This document shows, piece after piece, positions 44,157 to 55,627 of a DNA stretch of 64,000 nucleotides. The position numbers and the translations under genes were made by a program. The number at the start of each line of letters is the position of its first letter. Within the stretch, counting starts at the first letter, position 1. Below the pieces are notes generated by a model that had not been told where the DNA came from, did not search any database, and saw nothing but the letters and a program-made list of their open reading frames with translations. Source of the DNA: Microdochium bolleyi (lineage: Eukaryota; Ascomycota; Sordariomycetes; Xylariales; Microdochiaceae); assembly GCA_001566295.1 (NCBI GenBank), contig KQ964247.1, forward strand, positions 1,674,001-1,738,000, read 5' to 3'.

Positions 44157-45604
44157 ATGAGAGGCTTCCTCAGTGCCCTCTCCCTCGTCACCGTCGCCTC
44201 GGCGGCTCCCTCCTGGTTCGGCACAGAGACCATCCACGATGGCTCTGCTCCCATCCTCTCCTCGGCTGGCGCCGAGGACATCCCAAACTCCTACATTATC
44301 CGCTTCAAGGACCACGTGACCGACTCCTCCGCCGGCGACCACCACTCGTGGGTCCAGCAGCTCCACGGTGGCCGTGAGGACGACCGCCTCGAGCTTCGCA
44401 AGCGTGGTGTCGTCGATGCTTACCGCGGCTTTGGCCACACCTTCAAGATTGGCGCCGGCTTCTTGGGCTACTCTGGCCACTTCGATGACGAGACCATTGA
44501 GCAGGTCCGGAACCACCCCGATGTAAGTTGAACCGCCTCTGCGAACCTTGTATGAAGCGTGGCATTTGCTGACTGCTGCCTCCTTTTCAGGTCGCCTACG
44601 TTGAGAGAGACAGCATCGTCTACGCTCTTGGCTCGGATGAGCCCGAGCTCGAGAAGAACGCCCCCTGGGGTCTGGCTCGTGTCTCCCACCGCAAGTCGCT
44701 CTCTTTCGGCACCTACAACAAGTACCTGTACGCCGCCGATGGTGGTGAGGGTGTCGATGCCTATGTCATCGACACCGGCACCAACGTCGACCACGTCGAC
44801 TTTGAGGGCCGTGCCAAATGGGGCAAGACCATCCCCAGCGGCGACCAGGATGTTGACGGCAACGGCCACGGCACCCACTGCTCCGGCACCGTGGGTGGCC
44901 ACAAGTACGGCGTTGCCAAGAAGGCGCACATCTACGCTGTCAAGGTCCTCCGCTCCAACGGATCCGGCACGATGAGCGACGTTGTCAAGGGCGTCGAGTA
45001 CGCTGCTGAGCAGCACATTGAGCAGGCCAAGCTCGCCAAGGACGGCAAGCGCAAGGGCTTCAAGGGCTCTACCGCGAACATGTCTCTCGGTGGTGGCAAG
45101 TCGCCCTCGCTTGACCAGGCTGTCAACGCCGCCGTCGATGCTGGTCTTCACTTCGCCGTTGCTGCCGGTAACGACAACGCCGACGCCTGCAACTACTCTC
45201 CCGCGGCTGCCAACAAGGCTGTCACCGTCGGTGCTTCTGCCCTCGATGACTCGCGTGCCTACTTCTCCAACTGGGGCAAGTGCGTTGACATCTTCGGCCC
45301 TGGTCTCAGCATCCAGTCGACCTGGATTGGCAGCAAGACCGCTGTCAACACCATTTCTGGCACCTCCATGGCTTCTCCCCACATCTGCGGTCTTCTGACC
45401 TACTTCCTCTCTCTCCAGCCTGCCTCCGACTCCGAGTACGGCATGGCTGCCATCACTCCTGCCAAGCTCAAGAAGGCCATGATTGAGCTCGCCACCCCCG
45501 ACGCTCTCAGCGATATCCCCAAGGATACCCCCAACTTGCTCGCCTACAACGGTGGCGGCCGCAGCAACTACACTGAGATCATGCGCCTCGGCCAGAAGGC
45601 CTAA
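44157..45604 (+). CDS. Vacuolar/secreted subtilisin-like serine protease (proteinase B, Alp2/Prb1 type)
   Basis: Two exons (44157-44522 and 44591-45604) around a 68-nt intron give 459 aa. The protein has a signal peptide (MRGFLSALSLVTVASA), an inhibitor-I9-like propeptide (SYIIRFKDHV ... HSWVQQLH ... FLGYSGHF) and a subtilisin S8 catalytic domain from about residue 145. The triad is visible: Asp183 in YVIDTGTNVDH, His215 in NGHGTHCSG, and Ser381 in ISGTSMASPH. The oxyanion Asn lies in VAAGNDNADACNYSP. The short propeptide, NAPWGLARVSHR at the mature start and the C-terminal end TPNLLAYNGGG match the vacuolar proteinase B group (A. fumigatus Alp2, Penicillium allergen homologues) rather than secreted cuticle-degrading proteases. 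The role is protein turnover in the vacuole during starvation and sporulation. The coding sequence is rich in preferred C-ending codons, which suggests high expression. Confidence 0.94.
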
Positions 45605-46264
45605 GTTGGTCAGACAGCCATAGTGACCATGTGGAGCTGATAGTTTTCCACACAACTTCTACGCGTTGCTGCGTACAGAGTATACGACGACGAGCATGCT
45701 GGGATGCGTGCCAAACTTTGTGATGGGTTCTGTATTGGGTTGTATAGCATTTCATAGGTTTCCTACCATACAATTGATTGCATTATAAGACAACATGTTG
45801 ACTCCTGTGACCTTTGTGAGTTGTGTTGGACTGGTTACTGATGTTGACTAAAGCGTCGAAGCGCGCAAAAGATTAAACAACATCAGGCGGTATTGATCTT
45901 TCTGCGTTCAACACGGGTCCTGGGTCATTGCCGAGTGGAACCGCCACGAGCGCAACTACCTGCTGAGCGCAGGTTGGCATCGGAAGGAACGTTCTGGTCT
46001 TGCCTGCAACGCCAGCGATGTCAACAACCCGAGCGACAGAAGCCTGCGCGAGCTTCCCAGATGCTGCGAGCAGAACATCATCCACGTCACTTTGCTCTTA
46101 TGCCTGGTGTTCATGGTCCCTTTTTGGTTACTTCAGGCACCAACGCATGCTTTCTCACGCTCACACAACACAGTCAGATCTTGTATGTATGAAGCAAAGC
46201 ATCAAACAATAACCAAGGCCAGGGCAGAAGGGAGTCTTCGCCCGCGCACGGCAGCCATCACAGT
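45605..46264. other. Intergenic region between the subtilisin gene and the disordered-protein gene
   Basis: A 660-bp stretch holding the 3' flank of the subtilisin gene and the upstream region of the next gene on the same strand. No other gene was seen. Confidence 0.4.
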
Positions 46265-49200
46265 ATGCAACGTCGCAGGAGTATCGCCCATCACGACATC
46301 GCTCGCAAGAAGTCCAGCTCATCCTCGCGAAGGGTCGAACTCCAACATGTGGGTGCGACTACAGTGGAGCTGCACGCTCATGCTGCTGCAACTCGTGCCT
46401 TCAACAGGGCTAGAGAGCGATCCAATACCGAACCGAACGTGTGGCCACCGACACACGCAGACATGGGAGTCCGCCCGGAGAGAAGCCGTCAACCGGCTCA
46501 TACAAACAACAGTCCACAGCGGTCCGGCTACCCTCGTCAGCGTAGTGTAAGATACTGCAGATCTCGCTCTCCCATAGCACGTTCGCCTGTGAACGGAGAG
46601 CGAACGGCAAGGTCTACTCGCCGTGGCCCTAATTCAGAGCCTCGAAAGTCAAGCACAAACGATCACGAGCCACGAAGCAGCGAGGTCGGGGCCTCTGCTC
46701 TGGGTATGGTCTCTGCGGTCAAGGGCACATCCGGAAACTATATCACGGCCTTGGTCTCAGACGAGGAGCACTCCACCTTCGAGGATGGCATAGCCTCTGT
46801 GCCGTCATCTTATAGAAGAATTCGCAAGACTAGATCGATGTTCACGACCTCTAGGGCCATTGCCAACACACACGAGACTAACGTAGTTTCAAATGGGATT
46901 CCGGCAAGCAAGACGCAGACTTGGTACAGACCAGATTCCGTGCTGGGCAGGCAGAAAGGCCCTCAATCGGGTCAGGCTCGGCCCCTAGCATCCATCAGCT
47001 ACCTCAAACGTCGTCAAAACCACAGCGAGCCTGTATCGACTTATCATTCTGTACAGATGCATAGAGAAGACACAAACGCTAATCCATCTTCCAGAACCAA
47101 GACCTCGAGAAGCGGTTCATCCACACTGTTCCGCACAAAGATGAGTCACTCTCCGAAGAACTTTTCCAAAACCCTGAGAGAGGTAAGCCTGGAGGCGCCC
47201 AACGATAACACCACCAGGGTCAAACCCGCGAAAGCCGATGGCTTGAGAAGCAGGGCACGAAAAGTCTCTGTAAACGTCAAGCGAGGGTTCAAAAGTCTTT
47301 TCAGCCTGAGTCGAGGGGACAATGACGCAAGTGCGATCCCTCTACAGCACATTGAGGCTACAAGCACTGGAATTTCGTCTCTGGGCCATTCCAACAGTCC
47401 CGCGAGCAGTATCGCCCAACTCGACCCGTTGGACATCGGTCGGTCGATCTCGCAGGTCGCATCAGGCGTCCCGTCCTTGCATACGGTGTCGTCACGGCAC
47501 CAGTTGCGGTCGCGGCATGGGAGCGTTGAAAGCCTTCGGAGCAACACCAACGCTTCCGATGAGAAGTCTCGCGTCACAAGCTGGACAAACTCTGATAGCA
47601 ACACGCACTCGACCGTGACAAGTGGCCGTGGCGACCACGAAAGGCAACGCTTGTCCGTGATCAACGAGCATGGCATGCATGTTTCATTAGCGGCCACGAG
47701 GGCAGGCAACCAGTCCGATGACATTGCTACACCGTGTGTTGTCGACGCGACGAACACGCAGGCAGGAACATCCCGAATAGTAGATGGTCCTAGGCTCTTC
47801 TCTGCGCTGATGAAGCGCGTAGACAACTCGAAGGTTGAAAGAAACGATTCACGGGGCAAAGCCACGCCATCAAACACGAACTGTCTTGTAGCGGCTCCGC
47901 CTCCGCGCGATTCAAACATACGACAAGGACCTGTCTCGAACGGCTCACCAGCCACAATTAGACAAGTCAAGAGCTCGGCCAACCTAAGCCCGAGGCGAGC
48001 ACCAGAAGCACATGTATTGCCGGTGCTGTCGAATCCGGACAAAGATCAGAACCCCGAGGTGCCACAAATCATTGTGGCTCCATTTAGCAATGATTTGAGT
48101 TCTTCCGTCTCGGCTCCTTTGGGCGACGGGAAAGAACACTCCCATATCCATGACAGAGACAGTCTCCTGGCACCTGATGCCGATGAAGGCTGTCGCACTC
48201 GGTCACTGTCCTCTAGAAGCTCCGCCTTCTTCGGAAGTCCCACGTGTCACATGTTCCGGACGAAAAGTCCGTATCGCAAGGCTTTGCAGGATACAATGAA
48301 GATTGGAATAGCGACACCAGGGCCCAAATCACCCGCCTATAATCCCTGGATGCGGTCCCTGACCGATCTCAACCTTCGATGTCCCAGCGCCAGCTCTGAT
48401 GATGACCAAAAGATGCACTACACAGACAGCATATACTCAGAGTCGCCAGGCCACGAGCAGCTGCAGCCTCCAAATATCTTGTCTATAATGGACAAGTTCC
48501 CCAGGCCTCCAGCGACTCACGGAGACGCCACGATCTACTTGAACCCGTCTAGAGCTATTTCTCCGCAGCGAATGACAGAGTCAGCCAGAGTCCCTGCAGA
48601 GTGGAAGGACTGGTTGTCCGCCAAAGTGTCTAAGCTAGATGGAAACGACAATGCCTGTGCCACGGCCTCCCCTGGTTGTACAGCTTCTAAGACAGTACAT
48701 GCCGTCAATCATGTCCGCGAACGTGCTCAGATCAACGAGGAGGATTCAGTGGATGACAACGATGACCACGATACCTTGCCCAACCCAGACGCATGTGTAC
48801 CGAGAAGTGGTGTCGAACACATTGGACTACCTCGTTTGATCGCAGACAAGACTTTCACGAGTACCGGCGCGGCTGCAAGCAAGGAGAATCAAGCGCCAAA
48901 CGGCTCGCCTTGCAGGCTGACAAAGCTTCAAGACCACAAGAATTTGCCTCGAACAGTACTAGGCACACCACAGCAGTCAGGCGTCAGTGATCCAGCATGT
49001 GATCATGCTCTCAGCACAAATTCGTCTCCACGAGTTGCAAGCACTAAGTCGTCCAGTCTGCAAGTCAAAGAACGGCGTCGCAGCCAAGGCTTCACAGCTA
49101 CTGACCCAAGAGCTGAACTTGGCGCCTCGGTGGACAGACAATTCGGAGTTCTCTTGTCCTCGGACCGTCTCCGAAGGCCAAGCAAAACTGCACTAAGCAG

Positions 49201-49402
49201 CATATCTACAAAGGGCAAGCTACCGACAACCACCAATAGCGCGGCTAGGACGGACGAGCATTCGCCAGACCAGATGCCACGAGATACGAATTCGAATGAG
49301 CCCTACCACTTGCATGAGAAGACGTGGGTGCAGACACGCCTTCAGGCGAGACGCCACAGGCTTGCAAGTAGCGATGATGACGATAGAAGCGTGTTCCTCT
49401 GA
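46265..49402 (+). CDS. Large Ser/Arg-rich, mostly disordered protein of unknown function (1045 aa)
   Basis: One uninterrupted exon of 1045 codons, far too long to be chance. The composition is Ser/Arg/Thr/Asn-rich, without predicted globular blocks or membrane segments. Short islands look like conserved linear motifs: SSYRRIRKTRSMFTTSRA (about 180-197), a basic segment LRSRARKVSVNVKRGFKSLFSLSRG (350s), GPRLFSALMKRVDNS, and a segment around TCHMFRTKSPYRKALQDTMK. Also notable are VPAEWKDWLSAKVSKLDGN near 780 and a C-terminal end TWVQTRLQARRHRLASSDDDD. Alternating basic and Ser-rich islands resemble scaffold or cell-cycle/cytoskeleton regulators that are heavily phosphorylated. I cannot name the family. 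The stable frame and motif-like islands argue for a real, conserved Pezizomycotina-specific gene. The start at 46265 is the first ATG of the frame. Confidence 0.75.
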   Translation: MQRRRSIAHHDIARKKSSSSSRRVELQHVGATTVELHAHAAATRAFNRARERSNTEPNVWPPTHADMGVRPERSRQPAHTNNSPQRSGYPRQRSVRYCRSRSPIARSPVNGERTARSTRRGPNSEPRKSSTNDHEPRSSEVGASALGMVSAVKGTSGNYITALVSDEEHSTFEDGIASVPSSYRRIRKTRSMFTTSRAIANTHETNVVSNGIPASKTQTWYRPDSVLGRQKGPQSGQARPLASISYLKRRQNHSEPVSTYHSVQMHREDTNANPSSRTKTSRSGSSTLFRTKMSHSPKNFSKTLREVSLEAPNDNTTRVKPAKADGLRSRARKVSVNVKRGFKSLFSLSRGDNDASAIPLQHIEATSTGISSLGHSNSPASSIAQLDPLDIGRSISQVASGVPSLHTVSSRHQLRSRHGSVESLRSNTNASDEKSRVTSWTNSDSNTHSTVTSGRGDHERQRLSVINEHGMHVSLAATRAGNQSDDIATPCVVDATNTQAGTSRIVDGPRLFSALMKRVDNSKVERNDSRGKATPSNTNCLVAAPPPRDSNIRQGPVSNGSPATIRQVKSSANLSPRRAPEAHVLPVLSNPDKDQNPEVPQIIVAPFSNDLSSSVSAPLGDGKEHSHIHDRDSLLAPDADEGCRTRSLSSRSSAFFGSPTCHMFRTKSPYRKALQDTMKIGIATPGPKSPAYNPWMRSLTDLNLRCPSASSDDDQKMHYTDSIYSESPGHEQLQPPNILSIMDKFPRPPATHGDATIYLNPSRAISPQRMTESARVPAEWKDWLSAKVSKLDGNDNACATASPGCTASKTVHAVNHVRERAQINEEDSVDDNDDHDTLPNPDACVPRSGVEHIGLPRLIADKTFTSTGAAASKENQAPNGSPCRLTKLQDHKNLPRTVLGTPQQSGVSDPACDHALSTNSSPRVASTKSSSLQVKERRRSQGFTATDPRAELGASVDRQFGVLLSSDRLRRPSKTALSSISTKGKLPTTTNSAARTDEHSPDQMPRDTNSNEPYHLHEKTWVQTRLQARRHRLASSDDDDRSVFL

Positions 49403-51097
49403 TATGTGGGCCTAGAAAGTTCATACCCAGGGCTACATCTGTTGGACTGGTCGTGTGAGCTCTCGTTTGTCCGATCTTTTGATATGCATTAGTGAGCATA
49501 CCCTACATATACACATCCCGGCTTGGCGCAGCGAGACATGGCTAGCTGGAAGATCCGGCCACACGGAATTGTGGCATGACCAAAGGATGCAAGCAAGTGT
49601 CCCGCGAAGTCATGGGACGCGATTGGTAATGAGCTCTACAACCGATTGGCATTGCTAGAAATACCAATTTCCCACACTCTATGCCTCCGATCTCTAAGGT
49701 GAAAGTGCTGCAACCTCTATCGACAATGAAATGCAACAAGAACAACGCCTGGTTGAATGGCTCGTGCGCTCCCCAGCTTCAGGTTGCAAGCCGTGGGAAT
49801 GATCCCGCCGGGCCCTTCTTTGTCGCAAATATCAGGCCGAGCTTGCTGGCAAGCGTCAATACGAAACACGAGCGCCAAAGACACATCGACTCGGAGGCAT
49901 TTCTGACAAGCTGAGGTACTCCACGGAGGGTTCCTGTCGGTGGTAAGCAGAGTCAGTATAAGTAAAGCCTCTGAGGCCCATCAACCAGGTCCCGTACGAC
50001 GCATGATGCGCATCCCCTCCAGGTACATACATACATGCGTCCAAGGTTACATTCATGCAAGCTGCGGAAGCCCTACTGCGTGCAAATGGCCCGTGGGAGG
50101 CACTGGGCGGCCAGGTCATTGCACGCCTCCGTATAGATCGGGTCTTTTGGAAACTCGCCAGGCCGGGCTCTAGGCTGAGACCTGCGAGGATGTTGTGTCT
50201 GGACAAGCTGCAGGCATGCCGTAAACGAGGAATACGACGTGGTCGCTCGAACCAGGCAAGCGTACGCTAGCTTGCCCCACAGAGAAACCACGACCCGACC
50301 CCGACTTACATGTCCCAGGGCCGCTGGACGTGAGAGTGTCGTTGGGGTTGAAAAATGTGCAGCAGGGTCCTGCATATAAAGCGGCTCGATTGTGCAATTT
50401 GACGTCCGGGAGAGACACCCTCGTCGATCGTAAGGACGGCTGAAGTCAAACATCTCTGCACGACGCCCCTTTGCTCGCCATCCCAGCAAAACGCCCAACC
50501 GGCTGAGCCAGTCTGCCAGGCTGCAGTCTTTCTAGCCTCCCCCATTCAGCCGGACAAGCCCCCTGTGACGTACAGATCGCATTCGGCCCGCGAGTGATTG
50601 GTGGCTGTGGTCGCCAGGATCGGCCGCTGCTCTCTGCCAGGCAACCAGAGACAGACACACTTACACGTGGAAAACGGCTAGCACGGGCTTGCCTAGGCCA
50701 ATTCCCCTTGTATATCTGTGCATCGTGCGTAATACGGCATATACGGCGGGGTGATTGCTCCCGAGGAGAGCAAAGTGCGGTTGCGGCGGCTGAGTTTTTT
50801 TTTTCGCTGGTATATAAGCCAGGCGTGCAGTCTGGGTACGGACGGTGAGTGAGCATCCTCGAATACTGTACATTCAACCTCTGTCGGACTTGATACAGTG
50901 AGAGCTCAGCGTGAGCTTGCCCTCGCTCTTCTCGTTTCCCCATTCTCAGGTGCCACGACAGCAAAAGTGTGCTCGTCCAATTCGATCCATTCCTTGGCAG
51001 TTTATGAAGAAGCGAGCCACTACAAGGACCCCCAACTCCCAAACTCCCGAAGCCAGCCAAAAGGACCGCAAGCTGACGCAAGCGCACATCTTACACC
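49403..51097. promoter_or_regulatory. Intergenic region with TATA box upstream of the FAD oxidase
   Basis: About 1.7 kb without a protein gene. A run of ten T (50795-50804) is followed by TATATAA (50811-50817), about 280 nt upstream of the oxidase ATG at 51098, a credible core promoter with a leader of around 250 nt. A second TATAAA lies at 50375-50380. The open frame starting at 50898 overlaps the oxidase in another frame and is a GC artefact. Confidence 0.5.
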
Positions 51098-53710
51098 ATG
51101 CCAGCCACGGCAACGTCGACAGCGCCGCCGCTCTGGCGGGCATTCCTGCTGCTTCTCGCTGGCACTGCTGCCACTGCGGCTCTCGCAGCACCCAGCCATG
51201 CCTCCGGTGCCGATGCCGGAGCCGGTGCCGGACAGCTCCACCTCCAGCGCCGGGCCGGACCGCCCGGCCCCGGCAGCGGACCCCCCCGCGACCACTGCAA
51301 GGCCTACCCCGGCGACCGCAGCTGGCCCTCTGACGCAGCTTGGGCCGCACTCAATGGCACTTCTGGCGGACGGCTTATCCGACCAGTTCCTCCGGGAGCT
51401 GTCTGCCATCGACCGGCCGGAGGCGGCGGCGGTACCGGTCCCGGTGCCGCGCAGTGCGCCGCCGTCGCAGCCCAGTGGCGCACCCAGCTCTTCCACGCGG
51501 CCGACCCCGTCTCCCCCATGTGGAACCACTTCGCTAATGACACCTGCCTTCCTGACCCAGACGCTCCGTGCAGCCCTGCGGGATATCCTGCCTACGTGCT
51601 GAACGCGGACTCGGCGGCGGTCGTCAAGCTGGGTGTCGACTTTGGTGGGTTTTTGTCCTTTTCACCCTCGAGCTCTCTTTACAAATACTCACGCATCCTC
51701 TGTCTTGTCTTGTCAATTAACACATGTAACCAACCACGTGGGCTTGTTGTCGGTGTTATTGTTCTTCACTAACGCTATGTCCGTTTTTCTCCTGCGACGA
51801 CAGCGCGCAAGCACAATATCCGCCTCAACGTGAAGAGCACGGGTCATGACTACCAGGGCCGCTCGACGCAGCCCGGCTCGCTGTCCATCTGGCTGCACCA
51901 CCTGCAGGGCTTCGAGACGCACCTCGACGGCGGCGGCTTCAAGCCCCGCGGCTGCCGGGGCGCCGACAAAGGTCTGACGATCCCCGGCCCGGCCGTGACC
52001 GCGCTGGGCGGCACGCAGATGAGCGTGCTGTACGCGGGGCTCGACAGGCTGGGCCTCACGATCGTCGGCGGCGGGAGCAAGAGCGTCGGAGTCGGCGGAT
52101 ACGTCACGGGCGGCGGGCACAGCCTGCTCGCGCCCCGGCACGGGCTGGCCGCGGACCAGGTCCTCGAGATGCAGGTCGTCACGGCGGATGGGGACTTGGT
52201 TGTTGCCAACGAGTGTCAGAACCAGGATCTTTTCTGGGCCATGCGTGGTGTAAGTTCTGTTATTTTCTCATCTGCCCTCTCCCTTCCACCTTCGTCCTTG
52301 GGGAGCTATACATCAAAGTGTACGGTACGTGCCAAAGACTAACAACACTCCCAGGGCGGCGGATCGACCTTTGGCATCATGACCTCGGTCACAATGTCCG
52401 CCCACCCAACGCCCAAGCTCACGAGCTACGACGTGCTCATCGGCACCGCCGACGTCACCTCGCCCAACGTGCCCAACATTTTCGGCTACATCGTCTCGCA
52501 GTTCCCGGCGCTCGACGGCAAGGGCATGGCCGGGTACGCCAGCTTCACCTCGGCCCTGAACTTCACGGTCCCGGGGTCCGACGCGACAGTCCTCGTCGCG
52601 GGCGGCAGCCTGAACTTCATCCTCGCCGACAGCACCGACACGGCCGAGATCCGCGCCCTGCTGGACCCGATCGTGGGCCACCTCCTCGACCCGGCAAACT
52701 CCGAGGCCGCCACCCCAAGTGGGAAATTCCCGCGGGGCATGTTCGCCGCGGGCGAACCCGTCGTCGCCGCGCACCCGTCGTTCTGGTCGTACTACGACGG
52801 CGCGGAGCACAACGACGTGACCCCCGCGGGCGAGAACTACTGGGTCGGCTCGCGCCTGCTCGACGCCAAGGCCCTGCGCGACGCGGACAAGGTCGCCGCC
52901 GCGTACAGGACGTTTGCGAACCCGGGTGGCTCGGGCTATCTCGTCACCGGCAACGGAACGCGTAACGCGCGCCCTAGGGGCGGCGGGAACGCGGTGAACC
53001 CCAGCTTCCGGAGGGCGGTGTCGCATTCGAGTAAGTCGCGGGCTTCTCTTTCGGCGTTCTGTCTCTTCGTCCGTTCGGGTTTTGTGTGTTTCTTTGGCGA
53101 ATTCTCGTTCGTCCATTTTCGGCCGATTGCTACCTTTTATTTTATTTTGTTGGTGTGGTCTCTTGAAATCGCTTCATGTTCATAAGCCCCCTCTTGGCCC
53201 TTCATTGTCATAAACCTCTCTACACGTCATCCTCGCGAAGGGAAAAGTCGGAACAGCGACGGCCTGTCATGAACAGTGAAAGGACTAACATGGCCCTTGC
53301 AGCGAACGGCCAACCCTTCGAGCCTCTGGACCCAGCCGCCCGGGCGCGCGCCCTCGCCCAGCTCAACGCGAGGCTCCAGCCGCTGCGCGACCTCGCGCCC
53401 GACATGGGCTCGTACGTCAACGAGGTATGTCGACCCGTCCTCTCTCTCTCTCACTTCACCACCGAGTCCGGCCGCTTGAGGCCGGAGACCTTGGCTTTTT
53501 TTGCTGACCGCTTGGGGTCATCAACAACAACAGAACAACCCGGCCGAGCCAGACTGGCAGCACAGCTTCTGGGGCGACAACTATGCGCGGCTGCTCAAGA
53601 TCAAGCGCCGGCTCGATCCGCACGACGTGTTCTGGTGTCATCCTTGTGTGGGCAACGAGCGCTGGGAGGAGCAGGGATACAGGCTGTGCCGGAAGGAAGG
53701 CGCCTTCTGA
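51098..53710 (+). CDS. Secreted FAD-linked oxidoreductase (berberine bridge enzyme-like, VAO family)
   Basis: Five exons (51098-51644, 51804-52249, 52355-53030, 53303-53424, 53534-53710) give about 655 aa, and all joins keep the frame. A signal peptide-like start (WRAFLLLLAGTAATAALAA) precedes a Cys-containing region CKAYPGDRSWPSDAAWAALN and NDTCLPDP, which is typical of fungal BBE-like oxidases. The FAD-binding PCMH domain follows: YVLNADSAAVVKLGVDFARKHNIRL in pieces, the covalent-FAD His in KSTGHDYQGRS, LTIPGPAVTALGG, and GVGGYVTGGGHSLL. The position often held by a second flavin-linking Cys is Ser here (SKSVGVGG), suggesting attachment through His only. The C-terminal berberine-bridge motif is YVNENNPAEPDWQHSFWGDNYARLLKIKRRLDP. 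Such enzymes oxidise secondary metabolites, sugars or alkaloid-like substrates. No biosynthetic partners are adjacent. The third intron (53031-53302) is long and its acceptor is the least certain. Confidence 0.85.
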
Positions 53711-53891
53711 ACGTACAAAGTAGTGGTTGGGCAGAAACGACAAATTTCCGATCGAAGTCGTCATGACGACGTTCGTGCACTACTGAACCATCACTTGGTT
53801 TTGGTGGCCGGAAAGTGAGCAAGGCCAATCAGTGGGGTTTATAGACTACCGTGCTCTTGAGCCTCCGAACCTGGGGTATATAATGAACGTA

Positions 53892-55627
53892 CTACATCCA
53901 TTCCTCTCTCGCTCTACACTCCCATCTCAAGGTGTTTGGGAAGCCGCTGCCCACCTGAGCCGGGCCTGGCCGGCATCCCCATGAGCAGCCTTGCCGCAAG
54001 AACGGTACAGCCTTTTCCTCCTGATCAAAGGCTAATTGCTGCTCACGAATCAGGAGCTGGTTCGTCTCGATCATCGATAGACTCCACCACTCGATCCATC
54101 GTGTCATGGGAACGATAACCCGCTGCTTGCAGATCGAGCACGGCAAGTCACCGAGACCGTCGTTGTCTTCGCCCTGTGCCACAATCTGTTGCAGCAGCGG
54201 TGCAAGATGAGCTGGTGCATCGCGGGGGAGATATGATGGGAGCTCATGTATCTGCATTGTCCGAGAACATGCCCGCAAGGCGACCTCCAGAAGTGAATGG
54301 ACGCGACTTCCCTTCCAGCTGGGCACTTGTTGCTCCTGTTCGTTTGTGAGATCTTCCATGGCTACCACAATTGGTGAGAGCTTGCCTGCTTCCTGACCAA
54401 CATTAGCCGCAGGTAGTCGGAAACTAGATGTCACCACACCACGGCTATCGCAGTACTGCACGGGCGATCTGCCCGAGAGACTGGTGTGCCACCCGATGAC
54501 TTCCGGATTTGGAGGGACGGCTAGCTGTGAGCGACCGAAGTCATCAGCGTGGGCTTGCTGCGATAGCCAAACTCGTGTAGACTCCGAACCACAGTCGATC
54601 ACCTGCAAGAGTGACGCCTCACTCCCGTCGATCTCCCACCGGCCGTGTCCAAGCTCATTGTGAGAATGCTCGCTCGGTCGGTGGAATGGATTAGGGTGTA
54701 TCGTCAAGTCGACAAGCTTGCTAGGATATGTGAGGAGATCCAGGAGCTCAGCGGGCAAGTATCGAAGTCTGTTCAAGGACAGGTTGAGTGTCTGCAGATT
54801 CCGCAAAGTACCTATGGAGGGTGGGAGCTCTGAGATCTTTGTATTACGCAGACTGAGTAGTGTGAGGAACTCGAGATTGAAGACCGCGCCTGGAGCTTTT
54901 CGTAAAGGATTGTTGGCGAGATATAAACGCAGCGATGGGTCCTTCTGTTCAAAAGGCACTCCCTCCGTAACAAAGGGGATGTAGGAAACCTCGGACAATC
55001 GAGCGATTGTGCTGTTTGGCACATTCTCCAATCCAAGAGCACTGCTGCTTGTTAGTCTAGGGAGCTGAGATGGCGGGATTAGGGCTCAAGCAGCCCTTTC
55101 TTTGTGACATACGATAAATCGATATCTTCGACTCCCTGCTCAATCGCCGTTTCAATCCGTTCCTTCACGAGTTCTTCAGACTCGGAGATGCGTGGCGGGA
55201 CTGCCGCGCGCCGTAGCTGTGGCAACCTTGGTTCTGGCTGCGCGAACTCGAGCACGGAACCGTCCAGATCCATGTCGACCGAGTCGTCACTGCCCATCCA
55301 TACACCGCTGTCTATCTGCCGCTCCAGGGTCCTTTTGCCCGCCTTGGCCGAGTTTCGCGCCTCATCTCCAAACCCTGAGTCTGACGAATCTAGTTGCTGC
55401 TGAAACCACGAGCCGACATAGCGCTTCTTCTTATGCCTGCCGTGGGTGTAGTTGTCCACGTGCGGGTCGTCGTCACTAGAGAAAACAGCCGGATCGCTCG
55501 AGTTGTTGAATAGTGGTGGGGGCGGATTCAGCAGATTGCGAGCTCGCTTCTTTGTGTTGGCAAATGTCTGCGTCCCGGCGTCCCAAGAGACAGCAGGCAT
55601 TCGGGGGAGTGTCGGTTCTTCTGCCAT
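53892..55627 (-). CDS. Leucine-rich-repeat protein of unknown role, two exons
   Basis: Exon 1 (55113-55627) and exon 2 (53892-55041) flank a 71-nt intron (GTATGT donor, ACTAAC branch, second of two tandem CAGs as acceptor), giving 554 aa. The start MAEEPTLPRMPAVSWDAGTQ is preferred because the upstream in-frame extension is leader-like. The first 170 residues are acidic/basic and disordered, with the tract HGRHKKKRYVGSWFQQQLDSSDSGFGDE. A short LRR domain follows at about 185-275: LRLYLANNPLRKAPG, LEFLTLLSLRNTKISELPPSIGTL, LQTLNLSLNRLRYLPAEL. The C-terminus has a possible small zinc-binding unit: LPCSICKQRVIVPMTRWIEWW followed by PFLRQGCSWGC, four Cys in two CxxC/CxxxC pairs. LRR plus this Cys module is a pattern I associate with a fungal protein group lacking experimental annotation. 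The location is probably cytosolic or nuclear. Confidence 0.82.

Noticed and set aside
44468..45655. A 395-codon open frame on the minus strand across the subtilisin gene
   Set aside because: It mirrors exon 2 of a well-supported protease gene with strong C-ending codon bias, which removes stops from the opposite strand. Its translation is Val/Gly/Asp-rich filler with no domain.
50898..51602. A 234-codon frame overlapping exon 1 of the FAD oxidase
   Set aside because: The other frame carries the BBE-family motifs (CKAYPGD, NDTCLPDP) and splices correctly; this one is Pro/Ser/Arg filler.
53877..53883. TATATAA element between the FAD oxidase and the LRR gene
   Set aside because: It lies between two convergent 3' ends, so there is no gene start for it to serve.
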